64,000 nt of DNA from Cloacibacterium normanense (GCF_003860565.1 NZ_CP034157.1:2604001-2668000); one strand, 5' to 3'. Shown: positions 8,018 to 18,083, numbered from the stretch's first letter. Made by a program: numbers and translations. Notes: generated by a model from the letters alone, not told the origin.

Positions 8018-9997
8018 ATGAAAGAAAAAAGTAGTTTCAACTGGTTTTATCTGGTGGTTTTCGCAGTATTAGCCATCACCATTTATCCGTTGCTCAATCT
8101 TGATCCGCCTCAGTCTATCAATGAGAACGGGTTTTTCGCTTTGTTGAAAGAAAACAAAGTAGAAAAAGTAGTGGTATATACAGATACACCAAGAGCAGAT
8201 GTGTTTCTTACCAAGGAAGCAAGAGCTGCAATGGTGAAAAATGCTAAAAAAGACACTCAGAATCTTTTGCCAGCAATGCAAGAGCAAAAGCCAGATTTTG
8301 ATTTCAATTACGGAAATTTACAATACTTCCAAGAAAAATTTGACAATTTGAAAAAAGAAAATCCTCAAGTTAAAACGCAATATGATTTTAAAACTGCAGG
8401 TTCTCCTTTTCAAGATATTTTAATCCAAGCTTTAATTTGGTTTGGAATTATGGCCGTTATTTATTACTTCCTTTTCAGAAAAATGGGAAGTGGAGGCGGA
8501 CCTGGTGGACAAATTTTCAGCATTGGTAAATCGAGAGCTAAACTTTTTGACGAAAATGAAAAAGTTCAAGTTACGTTTAAAGATGTGGCAGGTCTAGAAG
8601 GTGCCAAAGAAGAAGTACAAGAAGTAGTAGATTTCTTGAAAAATTCAGAAAAATACACAAAATTAGGAGGTAAAATCCCGAAAGGTGTTCTTTTGGTTGG
8701 TCCTCCAGGAACAGGTAAAACTTTATTGGCAAAAGCTGTAGCTGGTGAAGCAAAAGTTCCTTTCTTCTCGCTTTCTGGTTCAGATTTCGTAGAAATGTTT
8801 GTAGGAGTTGGTGCTTCTAGAGTAAGAGATTTGTTTGCTCAAGCTAAAGCAAAATCTCCAGCCATTATTTTCATTGACGAGATTGATGCGATTGGTAGAG
8901 CTAGAGGAAGAGGCGGATTACAAGGTGGAAACGACGAGAGAGAAAACACGCTAAACCAATTGCTTACAGAAATGGACGGTTTCGGAACAGATACCAACGT
9001 TATTGTAATGGCGGCAACCAACAGAGCTGATATTCTAGATAAAGCATTGATGAGAGCAGGACGTTTCGACCGTTCTATCTATGTAGATTTACCAGAAATG
9101 CACGAAAGAAGAGAGATTTTTGATGTGCATTTGGCTAAAATTAAATTAGCTCCAGATATTGATAGAGATTTCTTGGCAAAACAAACTCCAGGATTTTCGG
9201 GTGCAGATATTGCGAATGTTTGTAACGAAGCAGCGCTTATTGCCGCAAGAAACAATCATGAATTTGTTACAAAGCAAGATTTCTTAGATGCTGTAGACAG
9301 AATTATCGGTGGTTTAGAAAAGAAAAATAAAGCGATTAAGCCTTCAGAAAAGAAAAGAGTGGCTTTCCACGAAGCAGGACACGCTACAATTTCTTGGTTG
9401 GTAGAACATGCAGCGCCTTTATTAAAAGTAACAATAGTTCCAAGAGGAAGAAGTTTAGGTGCGGCTTGGTATTTACCAGAAGAACGTTCATTAACTACTA
9501 CAGAACAAATGCTAGACGAAATGTGTGCTACTTTAGGTGGTAGAGCAGCAGAACAAGTAGCTTTTGGAAATATTTCTACAGGTGCGCTTTCGGATTTAGA
9601 AAGAGTAACGAAACAGGCTCAAGCAATGGTAACAATTTATGGTTTGAGCGAAAACATCGGTAATATTTCTTACTATGACAGTTCTGGTCAATCAGAATAC
9701 AGTTTTGGCAAGCCTTATTCAGAAGAAACGGCTAAGAAAATAGATGTGGAGATTAAAGATATCATCGAAAATCAGTACAAGAGAGCGGTAACTATTCTTC
9801 ATGAGAATAGAGATAAGTTAGATGCTCTTGCTCAAAAGCTTTTAGAAAAAGAAGTCATCTTCAGAGAAGACTTAGAAGAGATTTTTGGTAAAAGAGCTTG
9901 GGATCCTGAATTAACAGAGCGTCCAGTTACTGAAGCGGTAGTAGAAAATACTCAAGAAAACACTTCTAGTGAAGAGCCGCAAGAGTCTCAAAATTAA
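8018..9997 (+). CDS. ftsH: ATP-dependent zinc metalloprotease FtsH
   Basis: Membrane-anchored AAA+ protease that extracts and degrades membrane and short-lived soluble proteins. From the ATG at 8018 ([14 protein letters not shown]) it is 659 aa: membrane helix near residues 7-28, a periplasmic region, a second helix near 135-155, then the AAA module with Walker A GPPGTGKT (228-235), [11 protein letters not shown], the arginine-finger region MRAGRFDR, and the zinc site HEAGH (451-455). The C-terminus is a short acidic, Ser/Thr/Glu-rich tail. A more upstream TTG (7985) lies inside a hairpin and adds no family-like sequence. A strong terminator follows. Confidence 0.97.
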   Translation: MKEKSSFNWFYLVVFAVLAITIYPLLNLDPPQSINENGFFALLKENKVEKVVVYTDTPRADVFLTKEARAAMVKNAKKDTQNLLPAMQEQKPDFDFNYGNLQYFQEKFDNLKKENPQVKTQYDFKTAGSPFQDILIQALIWFGIMAVIYYFLFRKMGSGGGPGGQIFSIGKSRAKLFDENEKVQVTFKDVAGLEGAKEEVQEVVDFLKNSEKYTKLGGKIPKGVLLVGPPGTGKTLLAKAVAGEAKVPFFSLSGSDFVEMFVGVGASRVRDLFAQAKAKSPAIIFIDEIDAIGRARGRGGLQGGNDERENTLNQLLTEMDGFGTDTNVIVMAATNRADILDKALMRAGRFDRSIYVDLPEMHERREIFDVHLAKIKLAPDIDRDFLAKQTPGFSGADIANVCNEAALIAARNNHEFVTKQDFLDAVDRIIGGLEKKNKAIKPSEKKRVAFHEAGHATISWLVEHAAPLLKVTIVPRGRSLGAAWYLPEERSLTTTEQMLDEMCATLGGRAAEQVAFGNISTGALSDLERVTKQAQAMVTIYGLSENIGNISYYDSSGQSEYSFGKPYSEETAKKIDVEIKDIIENQYKRAVTILHENRDKLDALAQKLLEKEVIFREDLEEIFGKRAWDPELTERPVTEAVVENTQENTSSEEPQESQN

Positions 9998-10019
9998 GAA
10001 TTTAAATTCATTAATATAG

Positions 10020-10052
10020 AAGTTCCTAATATTTTCATTAGGAACTTTTTTA
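10020..10052 (+). terminator. Terminator after ftsH
   Basis: AGTTCCTAAT (10021-10030) pairs with ATTAGGAACT (10037-10046) over a 6-nt loop and is followed by a T run. Confidence 0.85.
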
Positions 10053-10092
10053 TTTATACCTTTGATATATAGCTAGTTTCTAAATTATTTTA

Positions 10093-10100
10093 TATTTTTG
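10093..10100 (+). promoter_or_regulatory. TAnnTTTG box for LUD-cdsA-psd
   Basis: TATTTTTG lies just after the ftsH terminator and 30 nt before the TTG start at 10131. It overlaps an in-frame TTG (10098) that would otherwise give a longer protein. Confidence 0.55.
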
Positions 10101-10130
10101 TTGTTGGCTAAGTTTAAAATCCGAAGAAAA

Positions 10131-10712
10131 TTGAGTTTATTTAAGAAAATTGTAAGTAAAATTCTTAATCAAGACGAGCAGCAAGATGATCCCAATGTTA
10201 CAAAATTGGCAGATCAACTAAGAAATGCTGATCTTGATTATAAATTTGCGCAATTATTTACGGCTTCAGGTGGTTTTTTTAACTATTGTGGAGACGAAGC
10301 AGAAGCATTACAAGTTCTTAATCAGATTGTTAAAATTGAGGGAATTAAGAATGTTTTTTGTTGTGATGATGACTTGCAGAACTTTTTAAACGTTACCAAA
10401 ACTAGTTTCACCAAAAATCTAGATATTAATAATGATGCCGCTTTTATTACCTGCGAATTTTTAATCGCTTATGACGGAAGAGTTATGCTTTCTTACAATA
10501 ATATTTTGCATTATCATTCTTCTAGATTGCCTGGTAAAATCATCATTATGGCAACCGTTTCACAAATTGTAAGAGACTTAAATGAAGCCATGATGAAAAT
10601 TAAGAGAAGAGGGAATGTAAGAAATCTTACTTCCATCAGTGGAAGCCAATCTAAGTTAGATGCTCCTACTCAAGACCAAACTAAACTTTTCTTAATTCTA
10701 CTCGAAGACTAA
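10131..10712 (+). CDS. LUD-domain protein (LutC/YkgG-like)
   Basis: A 193-aa protein of the LUD fold seen in LutC/YkgG, whose relatives work in lactate oxidation. The lut partners are absent here; the gene instead sits between ftsH and cdsA, a conserved flavobacterial position, so its job is unknown. Features: N-terminal basic helix SLFKKIVSKIL, FFNYCGDEAEAL near residues 50-61, CEFLIAYDGRVML near 118-130, and the C-terminal pattern IVRDLNEAMMKIK. The start is inferred as TTG 10131, preceded by a purine-rich GAAGAAAA, because the promoter overlaps the earlier TTG. No signal peptide. Confidence 0.75.
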   Translation: MSLFKKIVSKILNQDEQQDDPNVTKLADQLRNADLDYKFAQLFTASGGFFNYCGDEAEALQVLNQIVKIEGIKNVFCCDDDLQNFLNVTKTSFTKNLDINNDAAFITCEFLIAYDGRVMLSYNNILHYHSSRLPGKIIIMATVSQIVRDLNEAMMKIKRRGNVRNLTSISGSQSKLDAPTQDQTKLFLILLED

Positions 10713-10738
10713 TTCTTTCTATTTTTAAATTTCACAAA

Positions 10739-11611
10739 TTGGATAAAAATCTCATTCAGCGAGTTGGCTCTGGTCTCATCTACGGATTACTTACTTTTCT
10801 GTGCACTACAGAATACGGAGCAATACTCATCAATAAAATTTCGCCAGATTTAGTAAAACCTCATCAGCTTTTTTATGGATTAATCACATTTTTCTTAGTT
10901 GTAGGAGCTTATGAAGGCGTGAGAATTATGAAATTCCAAGGAAACTTATATCAATGGTTGGTTTTGCCTTTAGTTGCATTGGTTTATTATAAATTTACAA
11001 CTAGATTTTTTGGTTTTGGATTTTATTACACCTTTGATTTATCCGAAATTTTAGCGCTTTCATTAATCCTAATTGCTGCAATTACCTTATTTAAATTTCC
11101 TCAAGAATTATATCAAGACGAAGGAAAGCTCATTTTCATCGTTATTTATACGGTTTTACCATTTGGTTTTGCGTTAGGTTTGCCAAAATATTTCTTAAAT
11201 GATAATGCTTTCACTTGGGAAGTTTTTCTTCTTTTTGTTTTGATATGGAGCAGTGATTCATTTGCTTATTTTACCGGAAGAATGTTCGGTAAACATAAAA
11301 TGGCACCGAAAATTTCACCCAAAAAAACTTGGGAAGGCTTTGCAGGAGGCGTTTTCTTTACCCTAATTTTAGGATATTTCATCGAGCAAAAATTCCCAGA
11401 TTTACGTGGAAATTGGATTGTAGTAGGATTATTGGTCTCTATTTTTGCTCCACTTGGTGATTTGGTAGAAAGCCAACTGAAAAGAACATTTGGCGTAAAA
11501 GACAGCGGAAACATCATTCCAGGACATGGTGGCGTGCTTGATAGATTAGACAGTTTTATAATCGCAGCGCCTGTTGTATATTTGTACTTTATTCTAGAAA
11601 ACATATTCTAA
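10739..11611 (+). CDS. cdsA: Phosphatidate cytidylyltransferase
   Basis: Makes CDP-diacylglycerol from phosphatidic acid and CTP at the inner membrane, feeding phospholipid synthesis. The 290-aa protein has about eight membrane helices and the C-terminal CDP-alcohol signature: SPKKTWEGFAGG near residues 194-205, then APLGDLVESQLKR and GHGGVLDRLDS near 262-272. The start is a TTG at 10739 (MDKNLIQRVGSG); no ATG is available before the first helix. It lies 26 nt after the LUD gene and 25 nt before psd, consistent with one operon. Confidence 0.95.
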   Translation: MDKNLIQRVGSGLIYGLLTFLCTTEYGAILINKISPDLVKPHQLFYGLITFFLVVGAYEGVRIMKFQGNLYQWLVLPLVALVYYKFTTRFFGFGFYYTFDLSEILALSLILIAAITLFKFPQELYQDEGKLIFIVIYTVLPFGFALGLPKYFLNDNAFTWEVFLLFVLIWSSDSFAYFTGRMFGKHKMAPKISPKKTWEGFAGGVFFTLILGYFIEQKFPDLRGNWIVVGLLVSIFAPLGDLVESQLKRTFGVKDSGNIIPGHGGVLDRLDSFIIAAPVVYLYFILENIF

Positions 11612-11636
11612 AAACATAACTTATTAACTCATAAAA

Positions 11637-12290
11637 ATGAAACTACATAAAGAAAGTAAAGGAACCATTTTAGTTGCTACCATTGCAGTAGCTGTATTAG
11701 GTTTTTTAGCAGTATATTTTCTAGAAATTTGGTCATTAATTATCATTATCCCGTTATTAATTTTATATGGATTGGTTTTTTGGTTCTTCAGAGTTCCCAA
11801 TAGAGATATTGTAGACCATAAAGAAAACGTAATTGCACCAGTAGACGGAAAAGTGGTGATGATAAAAGAAGTTTTCGAAGATGAGTTTTTAAAGGAAAAA
11901 GCCATTCAGGTTTCTATTTTTATGTCTCCGCTGAATGTTCATATTTGTAGATATCCAGTTTCTGGGAAAGTAATTTATAAAAAATATCACCCAGGAAAAT
12001 ATCTAGTAGCTTGGCACGAAAAATCTTCTACCGAAAATGAGAGAACTACTGTTGCCGTAGAAAGTTTAACCAATCATAAAGTTGTTTTTCGTCAGATTGC
12101 TGGTTATGTAGCACGTAGAATTGTTTTCTATTGCAATGAAGGTGATACTTCTAAGGCTGGTCACGAATTTGGATTCATTAAATTCGGTTCTAGAATGGAT
12201 GTTTTCTTACCGTTAGACACAGAAATTACTTGTAAAATTGGTGATAAAACCAAAGGCGGAATAGATGTGATTGCGAAGATGAAAGAGTAA
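11637..12290 (+). CDS. psd: Phosphatidylserine decarboxylase proenzyme
   Basis: Converts phosphatidylserine to phosphatidylethanolamine using a pyruvoyl group formed by self-cleavage. The 217-aa length is that of the short class. Two membrane helices (about residues 10-50) precede APVDGKVV and SIFMSPLNVHICRYP; the self-cleavage site is the Gly184-Ser185 pair in KFGSRMDVFLP. The gene follows cdsA directly, so two phospholipid steps are adjacent; phosphatidylserine synthase is not in the window. Confidence 0.95.
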   Translation: MKLHKESKGTILVATIAVAVLGFLAVYFLEIWSLIIIIPLLILYGLVFWFFRVPNRDIVDHKENVIAPVDGKVVMIKEVFEDEFLKEKAIQVSIFMSPLNVHICRYPVSGKVIYKKYHPGKYLVAWHEKSSTENERTTVAVESLTNHKVVFRQIAGYVARRIVFYCNEGDTSKAGHEFGFIKFGSRMDVFLPLDTEITCKIGDKTKGGIDVIAKMKE

Positions 12291-12291
12291 A

Positions 12292-12460
12292 TTTCACACA
12301 AAAAGCACCAAGTTTTGAAACGCAAAGCATGCCAATATTTATTAAAATAAAAAAGGTAAAGATTCTAAAATCTTTACCTTTTTTCATATTGAATATCAGA
12401 ATTTTTTAAAAAAAAACTTTGCGCTCTTTGCGAAATTCTTTGCGCCTTTGCGTGGCAAAA
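12292..12460. repeat. Degenerate interspersed repeat with four TTTGCG motifs
   Basis: The gap between convergent psd and the ABC exporter holds CTTTGCG repeated four times (about 12417-12456) and, on the other side of the terminator, an inverted partial match with CGCAAAG (about 12320-12327). Arrays of this kind occur between genes in many flavobacteria; function unknown. Confidence 0.45.
12351..12384. terminator. Bidirectional terminator between psd and the ABC exporter
   Basis: AAGGTAAAGATT (12353-12364) pairs with AATCTTTACCTT (12369-12380) over a 4-nt loop, with A and T runs outside, so it can serve both convergent genes. Confidence 0.85.
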
Positions 12461-12463
12461 ATC

Positions 12464-14296
12464 CTACCCAAAATTCTGTAATTCTACTAACTTTTTATAA
12501 ACGTTATTATTGGTAATCAATTCGTCATGAGTGCCTTGTTCTACGATGTTTCCGCGTTCCATTACTACGATGTGATCTGCTTTTTGAATCGTCGAGAGTC
12601 TATGTGCAATCACTATAGAAGTTCGGTTTTCCATCATGTGATCTAGCGCGTCTTGAACCAAACGTTCAGATTCTGTATCGAGTGCAGAAGTAGCCTCATC
12701 TAGAATCATAATTGGCGGATTTTTAAGCACCGCTCTTGCAATAGAAATCCTTTGTTTTTGTCCACCAGAAAGCTTGTTCCCGTCATCGCCAATATTGGTT
12801 TGGTATTTTTCTGGTAAGTTTTCTATGAATTGATGAGCATTGGCAATTTTTGCAGCTTGAATCACTTCTTCTTCCGATGCTTCAGTTTTTCCCATCCAAA
12901 TGTTGTTGTAAACACTGTCATTAAACAATACCGATTCCTGAGTAACCATTCCCAGAAGTTTACGGTATTCGGTTAAATTTAAGTCCTTAATATTGATGCC
13001 GTCAATTAAAATTTCACCATCTGTTACATCATAAAATCTAGCTAAAAGATTCGCAATCGTGGTTTTTCCGCTTCCTGATTGTCCTACCAAAGCCACTGTT
13101 TTTCCTCTCGGAATAGTCAAATTGAAATTTTTAAGAATTTGATTGTCTTTGTCGTAATAGAAAGAAATATTTTTGAATTCAATTTGATGATTGAGGTTTT
13201 TGATAGAAATAGGATGGGTAATTTCTTCTACCTTTAAGTCGTAATCTAAAACTTCCAGAACTCTTTGCACTGCAGGAATTCCACCTTGCATATTAGAAAT
13301 AGCAGCAGATAATCTTTTGGCAGGTTCTAGAATTTGAAAAAAGATAGCGATGAATCCTATGAAAGTTACCGCATCCATGGTTTGTTTTTCTAAAATTTGG
13401 ATTCCTGCAAACCAAGTGATTAACAAAATGGTTACCGAACCTAGAAATTCTGAACTTGGAGACGCCAATTCTCTTCTTCGGCTCATGGCAATCGCATGAT
13501 TTTTCCAGTTTTGTGTGGTTTTTTCAAAACGAGCGTTTAGAATGATATCAGCGTTGAAAATTTTAATGATTTTTGATGATTTCAAGGTTTCATCTACGAT
13601 AGAAAAAAGATTTCCGAGTTCTTCTTGTGCTTTTTTAGACTTTCTTTTCAGGCTTTTTCCTACCCAAGAAATGATTCCGCCCATTACTGGGAAAACCAAT
13701 AGAGAGAACAAGGTTAGGCTTGGCGAAAGCGCAAATAGCGTGATAAGTGAAGCTGTAATCATAAAAGGCGCATTGATTACGTCTACCAAACTTCCCATAA
13801 TAGAATTTTCTATACTCCCGATGTCGTTTGAAATTCTACTCATCATGTCACCTTTTCTCTGTTCTGTGAAGAAAGAAACCGGTAATTTTAGAAATTTTTG
13901 ATAGACTTTGCTTCTTAAATCTTTGGTAATGCCTACTCTGTAGTTCACCAGCATGAATGAACCAAAATATCTAGAAATATTTCTAAACAAGAATGAAGTT
14001 GCGGTGATAATACATAGCGCTGCCAAAACTTTTATGGCGCCATATTCTGTGATGCTTTCTTGGATGTTGTAAAAAGCAGAAGTTTTGATGTAAGAAAAAT
14101 ATTCTGAAAACTTTCCGCTGTAAACAGGCTTGGTGATTTTTTCTTGGTCTACATTGAAAATCATTTGTAGCACAGGAAGCATGACCAAAACGGAAAAAAT
14201 CTGAAAAACGGAATATAAAAGATTGAAAAATATACTTAGATAAAGATATTTCTGATGAGGTTTTGCAAAAGCAAGTATTCTTTTTAGTGGACTCAT
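12464..14296 (-). CDS. MsbA-like ABC exporter (fused permease and ATPase)
   Basis: A 610-aa half-transporter that works as a homodimer. The N-terminal ~330 residues form six membrane helices of the type I exporter fold (with the intracellular TEQRKGDMMSRISNDI coupling region); the ATPase follows with Walker A GQSGSGKTT, Q-loop TQESVLFND, signature LSGGQKQR, Walker B IMILDEATSALD and H-loop IAHRLST. Flavobacteria use such a protein as MsbA to flip lipid A, but other substrates are possible. It has its own promoter (14316-14323). Confidence 0.9.
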   Translation of the reverse strand: MSPLKRILAFAKPHQKYLYLSIFFNLLYSVFQIFSVLVMLPVLQMIFNVDQEKITKPVYSGKFSEYFSYIKTSAFYNIQESITEYGAIKVLAALCIITATSFLFRNISRYFGSFMLVNYRVGITKDLRSKVYQKFLKLPVSFFTEQRKGDMMSRISNDIGSIENSIMGSLVDVINAPFMITASLITLFALSPSLTLFSLLVFPVMGGIISWVGKSLKRKSKKAQEELGNLFSIVDETLKSSKIIKIFNADIILNARFEKTTQNWKNHAIAMSRRRELASPSSEFLGSVTILLITWFAGIQILEKQTMDAVTFIGFIAIFFQILEPAKRLSAAISNMQGGIPAVQRVLEVLDYDLKVEEITHPISIKNLNHQIEFKNISFYYDKDNQILKNFNLTIPRGKTVALVGQSGSGKTTIANLLARFYDVTDGEILIDGINIKDLNLTEYRKLLGMVTQESVLFNDSVYNNIWMGKTEASEEEVIQAAKIANAHQFIENLPEKYQTNIGDDGNKLSGGQKQRISIARAVLKNPPIMILDEATSALDTESERLVQDALDHMMENRTSIVIAHRLSTIQKADHIVVMERGNIVEQGTHDELITNNNVYKKLVELQNFG

Positions 14297-14315
14297 TTAT
14301 ATTTAAAATAAAGTG

Positions 14316-14323
14316 CAAAATTA
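14316..14323 (-). promoter_or_regulatory. TAnnTTTG box for the ABC exporter
   Basis: TAATTTTG on the minus strand, 19 nt upstream of the ATG at 14296. Confidence 0.5.
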
Positions 14324-14377
14324 CACTTTTTTAATTTGAAAATTTGAAAATGAAAGAATTTGAGGTCTGAAATAAAA

Positions 14378-14403
14378 AAACAGCTTCGTTTCCGAAACTG
14401 TTT
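14378..14403 (-). terminator. Terminator after the DUF4293 gene
   Basis: An interrupted 10-bp stem (14378-14388 with 14393-14403) followed by a T run on the minus strand. Confidence 0.7.
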
Positions 14404-14430
14404 TCACTCAAAATAAATCGTTGGTAAGAT

Positions 14431-14820
14431 TTATCGAATTCTGTCTACAGATTTTACGAGTTTCTCATCTTTCTTGATATTGATGTTTGCCATAAACAAA
14501 CCAAACAAAGAAATCAGAGGGAATGCTAACTCAATACCTTTCTCAGGAAAATCTATTCCTCCAGATAAATTTAGTAGCCAATATATCAATAAACCAGTCA
14601 ACAAAGCGTTTATGAAAATGTTGATATTATTCAACAGAATCTGTCTCATTCTCTTTTTGTAACTGAAAATAGATAGTAAAGCCAATAAAAATGATACTAA
14701 ACTTAGGGTAGCAATAACATAAACACTGCCAAAAAGCGCTACATCTAACCCTGTAAAATGCAGTGCAACTTGCGCCAATACTACAATTAGTAAAAATATA
14801 GTTTGAATTCTCTGTATCAT
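14431..14820 (-). CDS. DUF4293 membrane protein
   Basis: A 129-aa protein with four hydrophobic segments (about residues 5-25, 30-50, 65-85 and 95-112) and a charged C-terminal tail. The start MIQRIQTIFLL is the DUF4293 pattern; the family has no known function and usually sits divergently beside rho in flavobacteria, as here. The ATG at 14820 is chosen over an upstream in-frame start at 14877 because a TAnnTTTG box (14828-14835) lies between them. Confidence 0.8.
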   Translation of the reverse strand: MIQRIQTIFLLIVVLAQVALHFTGLDVALFGSVYVIATLSLVSFLLALLSIFSYKKRMRQILLNNINIFINALLTGLLIYWLLNLSGGIDFPEKGIELAFPLISLFGLFMANINIKKDEKLVKSVDRIR

Positions 14821-14827
14821 TTCAGTG

Positions 14828-14835
14828 CAAAAATA
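14828..14835 (-). promoter_or_regulatory. TAnnTTTG box for DUF4293
   Basis: TATTTTTG on the minus strand, 7 nt upstream of the ATG at 14820; it lies inside the longer possible reading frame and so decides the start. Confidence 0.55.
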
Positions 14836-14965
14836 ATTTATTTTTTTGTATTTGTCAAAAAAAGTGTAGATTTGCAAGTAACAAGTTCAGCAAAAAAGAA
14901 GAATCGCCTGATTCAACTTTCTTACTTACAATTACTTATATTATTACAACTTTTTCACATATTTT

Positions 14966-16768
14966 ATGTTTAACATTGAAACGTTAAGGTCTAAGTCCTT
15001 ATCGGAACTGACCAAAATCTCAAAAGATTTAGGCGTTAAAATTCCTAGAAATAGTACTGAAGAAACCATCGTCTTTGCTATTTTAGATTTCCAGGCTTCT
15101 AATCCGAAAGTAACAAAGGAATATTTTAACGCTACCGAAAATACTATGGAAGAAAAACAAGAATCTCCAAAACCTAAAGCGAAAGCTCCTGCAAAAAAGA
15201 AAGTAGCGACTAAACCCGTAGAAAAACCTGCAGAACTCTTCGAAGAAACTACTCCTGAAGCGAAACCTGAAGAAGTAACAGAACCGAAAGTAGAAGCAGC
15301 AGAAAAACCTGCGGAAGCAAATACTTCTTCTAAAAAGCAAAGAAAAAGAATTGCTCCTAAAACAGAAGAAAAAGCTACAGAGCCAGAAGTTGCTGCAGAA
15401 ACTACAGAAACTGCAGTAGTCGCAAAAACCGAAGATACGGAGCCAGAAATTCCACAGGCTGCTTCTCATCAAAATCAGCAGAAGCAACAGAATCAGCAAA
15501 AGCAAAAACAGCACCAACAGAATCAGCAAAATCAACAAAAAAATAAAAACCGTAATCAAAACGGCAATGGTGCTCAAAATAACCAAAATCAAAATCAATC
15601 TCACGGAAACCAAGAAAACACCGAAGAAAATCCACCTAAAAAAGATTTTAACTTTGACAATATCGTTACAGTAGAAGGTGTTTTAGAAATTTTACCAGAC
15701 AACTACGGTTTCCTTCGTTCAGCAGATTTTTCTTACATTTCTTCACCAGATGATGTATTTGTTTCTACTCAACAAATCAGAAATTACGGACTAAAAACGG
15801 GTGATTCAGTAAAAGGAATTGTAAGATTGCCTAAAGAAGGCGAAAAATATTTTTCTCTACAGAGAGCTTTAGAAGTAAATGGTAGAGATTTAGACTTTAT
15901 AAAAGACAGAGTAGCGTTTGAATATTTAACGCCGCTTTTCCCGCAAGAAAAATTTAATTTAGCGGGTAAAAATGCTACGATTTCTACTAGAATTGTAGAC
16001 CTTTTTGCTCCGATTGGTAAAGGACAACGTGCCATGATTGTTGCCCAACCAAAAACGGGTAAAACCATGCTATTGAAAGAAATTGCGAATTCTATTTCGG
16101 CGAACCATCCAGAAGCGTACATGATGATTCTTTTGATTGACGAAAGGCCAGAAGAAGTTACAGATATGGAGCGCAGTGTAAATGCAGAAGTAATAGCTTC
16201 TACATTTGATGAATCTGCAGAAAAACACGTGAAAGTAGCGAATTTGGTTTTGGCAAAAGCCCAAAGAATGGTAGAATGTGGTCATGATGTAGTGATTTTA
16301 TTAGATTCTATCACCAGATTGGCAAGAGCTTACAACACCGTAACACCAGCTTCAGGGAAAGTGCTTTCTGGTGGTGTAGATGCGAATGCTATGCACAAAC
16401 CAAAGAGATTTTTCGGGGCTGCTAGAAAAATTGAAAACGGTGGTTCATTAACCATTATTGCGACTGCACTTATTGATACAGGTTCTAAAATGGACGAAGT
16501 AATTTTCGAAGAATTTAAAGGAACGGGGAACATGGAGCTTCAGTTGGATAGAAAAATTTCTAACAAGCGTATTTTCCCAGCAGTAGATTTAGTGGCTTCT
16601 TCTACCAGAAGAGACGACTTGTTGCATGATGATGTTACGCAACAAAGAATGTGGATTCTTAGAAAATATTTAGCAGATATGAATCCTCTAGAAGCAATGG
16701 AATTTGTACAAAAACAAATGCAAACCACTAAAAATAATGAAGAGTTCTTAATGTCCATGAATAGATAA
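14966..16768 (+). CDS. rho: Transcription termination factor Rho with long disordered N-terminal insertion
   Basis: Hexameric RNA-dependent helicase that ends transcription. At 600 aa it is about 180 aa longer than E. coli Rho. Order: N-terminal Rho domain (1-45, [18 protein letters not shown]), a Lys/Glu/Pro/Ala-rich arm (about 55-165), a Gln/Asn-rich tract (about 167-216), the RNA-binding cold-shock-like domain (about 225-300, with DNYGFLRS), then the ATPase with Walker A AQPKTGKT (near 357-364), Walker [17 protein letters not shown] and the Q/R loops. The arm is low-complexity and probably disordered. A strong terminator follows. Confidence 0.97.
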   Translation: MFNIETLRSKSLSELTKISKDLGVKIPRNSTEETIVFAILDFQASNPKVTKEYFNATENTMEEKQESPKPKAKAPAKKKVATKPVEKPAELFEETTPEAKPEEVTEPKVEAAEKPAEANTSSKKQRKRIAPKTEEKATEPEVAAETTETAVVAKTEDTEPEIPQAASHQNQQKQQNQQKQKQHQQNQQNQQKNKNRNQNGNGAQNNQNQNQSHGNQENTEENPPKKDFNFDNIVTVEGVLEILPDNYGFLRSADFSYISSPDDVFVSTQQIRNYGLKTGDSVKGIVRLPKEGEKYFSLQRALEVNGRDLDFIKDRVAFEYLTPLFPQEKFNLAGKNATISTRIVDLFAPIGKGQRAMIVAQPKTGKTMLLKEIANSISANHPEAYMMILLIDERPEEVTDMERSVNAEVIASTFDESAEKHVKVANLVLAKAQRMVECGHDVVILLDSITRLARAYNTVTPASGKVLSGGVDANAMHKPKRFFGAARKIENGGSLTIIATALIDTGSKMDEVIFEEFKGTGNMELQLDRKISNKRIFPAVDLVASSTRRDDLLHDDVTQQRMWILRKYLADMNPLEAMEFVQKQMQTTKNNEEFLMSMNR

Positions 16769-16800
16769 AAGACTTTCAATATAAAATTTAGATAAAAAGT

Positions 16801-16832
16801 AAGAACACGCAAAATGCGTGTTCTTTTTTTGT
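16801..16832 (+). terminator. Terminator after rho
   Basis: AAGAACACGCA (16801-16811) pairs with TGCGTGTTCTT (16815-16825) over a 3-nt loop, followed by a T run. Confidence 0.92.
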
Positions 16833-16914
16833 GAGAAAGGTAATATTTGGTTTCATCTATATTAAGTATAAAATTTTTAAAAAAAAATATAAATGAAAGT
16901 ATGATGAGAATTTT

Positions 16915-16922
16915 TATCTTTG
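16915..16922 (+). promoter_or_regulatory. TAnnTTTG box for superoxide dismutase
   Basis: TATCTTTG, 24 nt upstream of the ATG at 16947. Confidence 0.65.
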
Positions 16923-16946
16923 AACAAATTTAAAAACATAAACATT

Positions 16947-17546
16947 ATGTCATTCGAATTACCAAAATTAAATTACGCTTATGATGCTCTTGAACCAGTA
17001 ATTGATGCAAGAACTATGGAAATTCACCATACAAAACATCATCAAGCTTATGTAGATAACCTAAACAATGCTATAAAAGGTACAGAGCACGAAGGAAAAA
17101 CAATAGAAGAAATTTGTAAAACAGCTTCTGATGTTCCTGCTATTAGAAATAATGGTGGTGGTCATTTTAATCACACGCTTTTCTGGGAAATTCTTACACC
17201 AGGAGGAAGCAAAGAGCCTGTAGGAAATGTAAAAGCTGCAATTGAAGCTTACGGTGGTTTTGAAAAATTCAAAGAAGATTTTTCTACGGCTGCTAAAACG
17301 AGATTCGGTTCTGGTTGGGCTTGGTTATGTAAAAAAGAAGATGGTAGCTTAGAAGTTTGTTCTTCGGCTAATCAAGATAATACTTTAATGCCAGGAGTGG
17401 GTTGCGGAAATCCTGCAATTCTAGGTTTAGACGTTTGGGAACATGCTTATTACTTGCATTACCAAAACAGAAGACCAGATTATGTTTCAGCATTTTTTGA
17501 AGTAATCAATTGGGATAAAGTAGAAGAAAATTATAATAAATTATAA
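16947..17546 (+). CDS. sodA: Superoxide dismutase (Mn-type or cambialistic Fe/Mn)
   Basis: Dismutates superoxide to oxygen and peroxide. The 199-aa protein has metal ligands in [13 protein letters not shown] (first His), NHTLFW (second His) and [11 protein letters not shown] (Asp and His). The metal-tuning residues are of the Mn type: a Gly in NNGGGHFNH and a Gln in [10 protein letters not shown], rather than the Fe-type AQ pair. Sequence alone cannot exclude cambialistic use. The ATG at 16947 ([12 protein letters not shown]) fits the family N-terminus and lies 24 nt after a -7 box; the frame is open further upstream but across the promoter. No signal peptide. Confidence 0.95.
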   Translation: MSFELPKLNYAYDALEPVIDARTMEIHHTKHHQAYVDNLNNAIKGTEHEGKTIEEICKTASDVPAIRNNGGGHFNHTLFWEILTPGGSKEPVGNVKAAIEAYGGFEKFKEDFSTAAKTRFGSGWAWLCKKEDGSLEVCSSANQDNTLMPGVGCGNPAILGLDVWEHAYYLHYQNRRPDYVSAFFEVINWDKVEENYNKL

Positions 17547-17564
17547 TCACTTTTAATTTCAATA

Positions 17565-17597
17565 AAAAAGGTTCAGAGTAATTCTGAACCTTTTTTT
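17565..17597. terminator. Bidirectional terminator between sodA and the DUF6146 gene
   Basis: A 13-bp perfect stem (17565-17577 with 17583-17595), A-run before and T-run after. Confidence 0.9.
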
Positions 17598-17616
17598 GTT
17601 TTCTACATTTTAGAAA

Positions 17617-18036
17617 TTATCTTACTTCTGTCATGCTTAAACCTTGTAGTTTTAAACCGTATTTCCATTGTACATAAGCGAAAACCTGATACAGTTTATA
17701 CTCGAATTTTAAGCCGTATTTTTCATTTGGGTCATAGTCAATAGAAGATTCTATGATGTTTCTGTATCTTCCAGAGTAGTAATAACTGTTCCATTCGTTT
17801 ACGAGAAAAGTATTTCTAGATTTCAAATATTCTTCGGAATAAAAGCTCATTGGTTTTGCAATGGCGTTCAAGAAATAATCATATTGAGTATCGATTACGT
17901 CTAAATCCCATTCTCCATCATCATTTTTCTCTGGCTTCATTGAGGTTTGATTATTGGCGTCTTTTGCAATATTTTGTGGGCTACTACAACTGATAATTAA
18001 AAATATTGTAGCAATAATTAGCAATAATTTTTTCAT
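17617..18036 (-). CDS. DUF6146-like lipoprotein
   Basis: A 139-aa secreted lipoprotein: signal peptide MKKLLLIIATIFLIISC with the lipobox Cys at 17, an Asn/Lys-rich linker, then a compact domain with LDVIDTQYDYFLNAIAKPMSFYSEEYLKSRN and WNSYYYSGRYRNIIESSIDYDPNEKYGLKF. That pattern resembles DUF6146 of flavobacteria, which has no known function. It stands alone between sodA and a secreted nuclease gene on the same strand; 94 nt with a terminator separate it from the nuclease. Confidence 0.65.
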   Translation of the reverse strand: MKKLLLIIATIFLIISCSSPQNIAKDANNQTSMKPEKNDDGEWDLDVIDTQYDYFLNAIAKPMSFYSEEYLKSRNTFLVNEWNSYYYSGRYRNIIESSIDYDPNEKYGLKFEYKLYQVFAYVQWKYGLKLQGLSMTEVR

Positions 18037-18083
18037 GATGAGGTGGTTTTATTTTAAAGTAAAGTTAATCATAAAAAACAAAA

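Noticed and set aside
15083-15635. Two long minus-strand frames inside rho
   Set aside because: They are shadows of the low-complexity Glu/Lys/Gln codons; composition (Phe/Cys/Arg runs) is non-protein-like.
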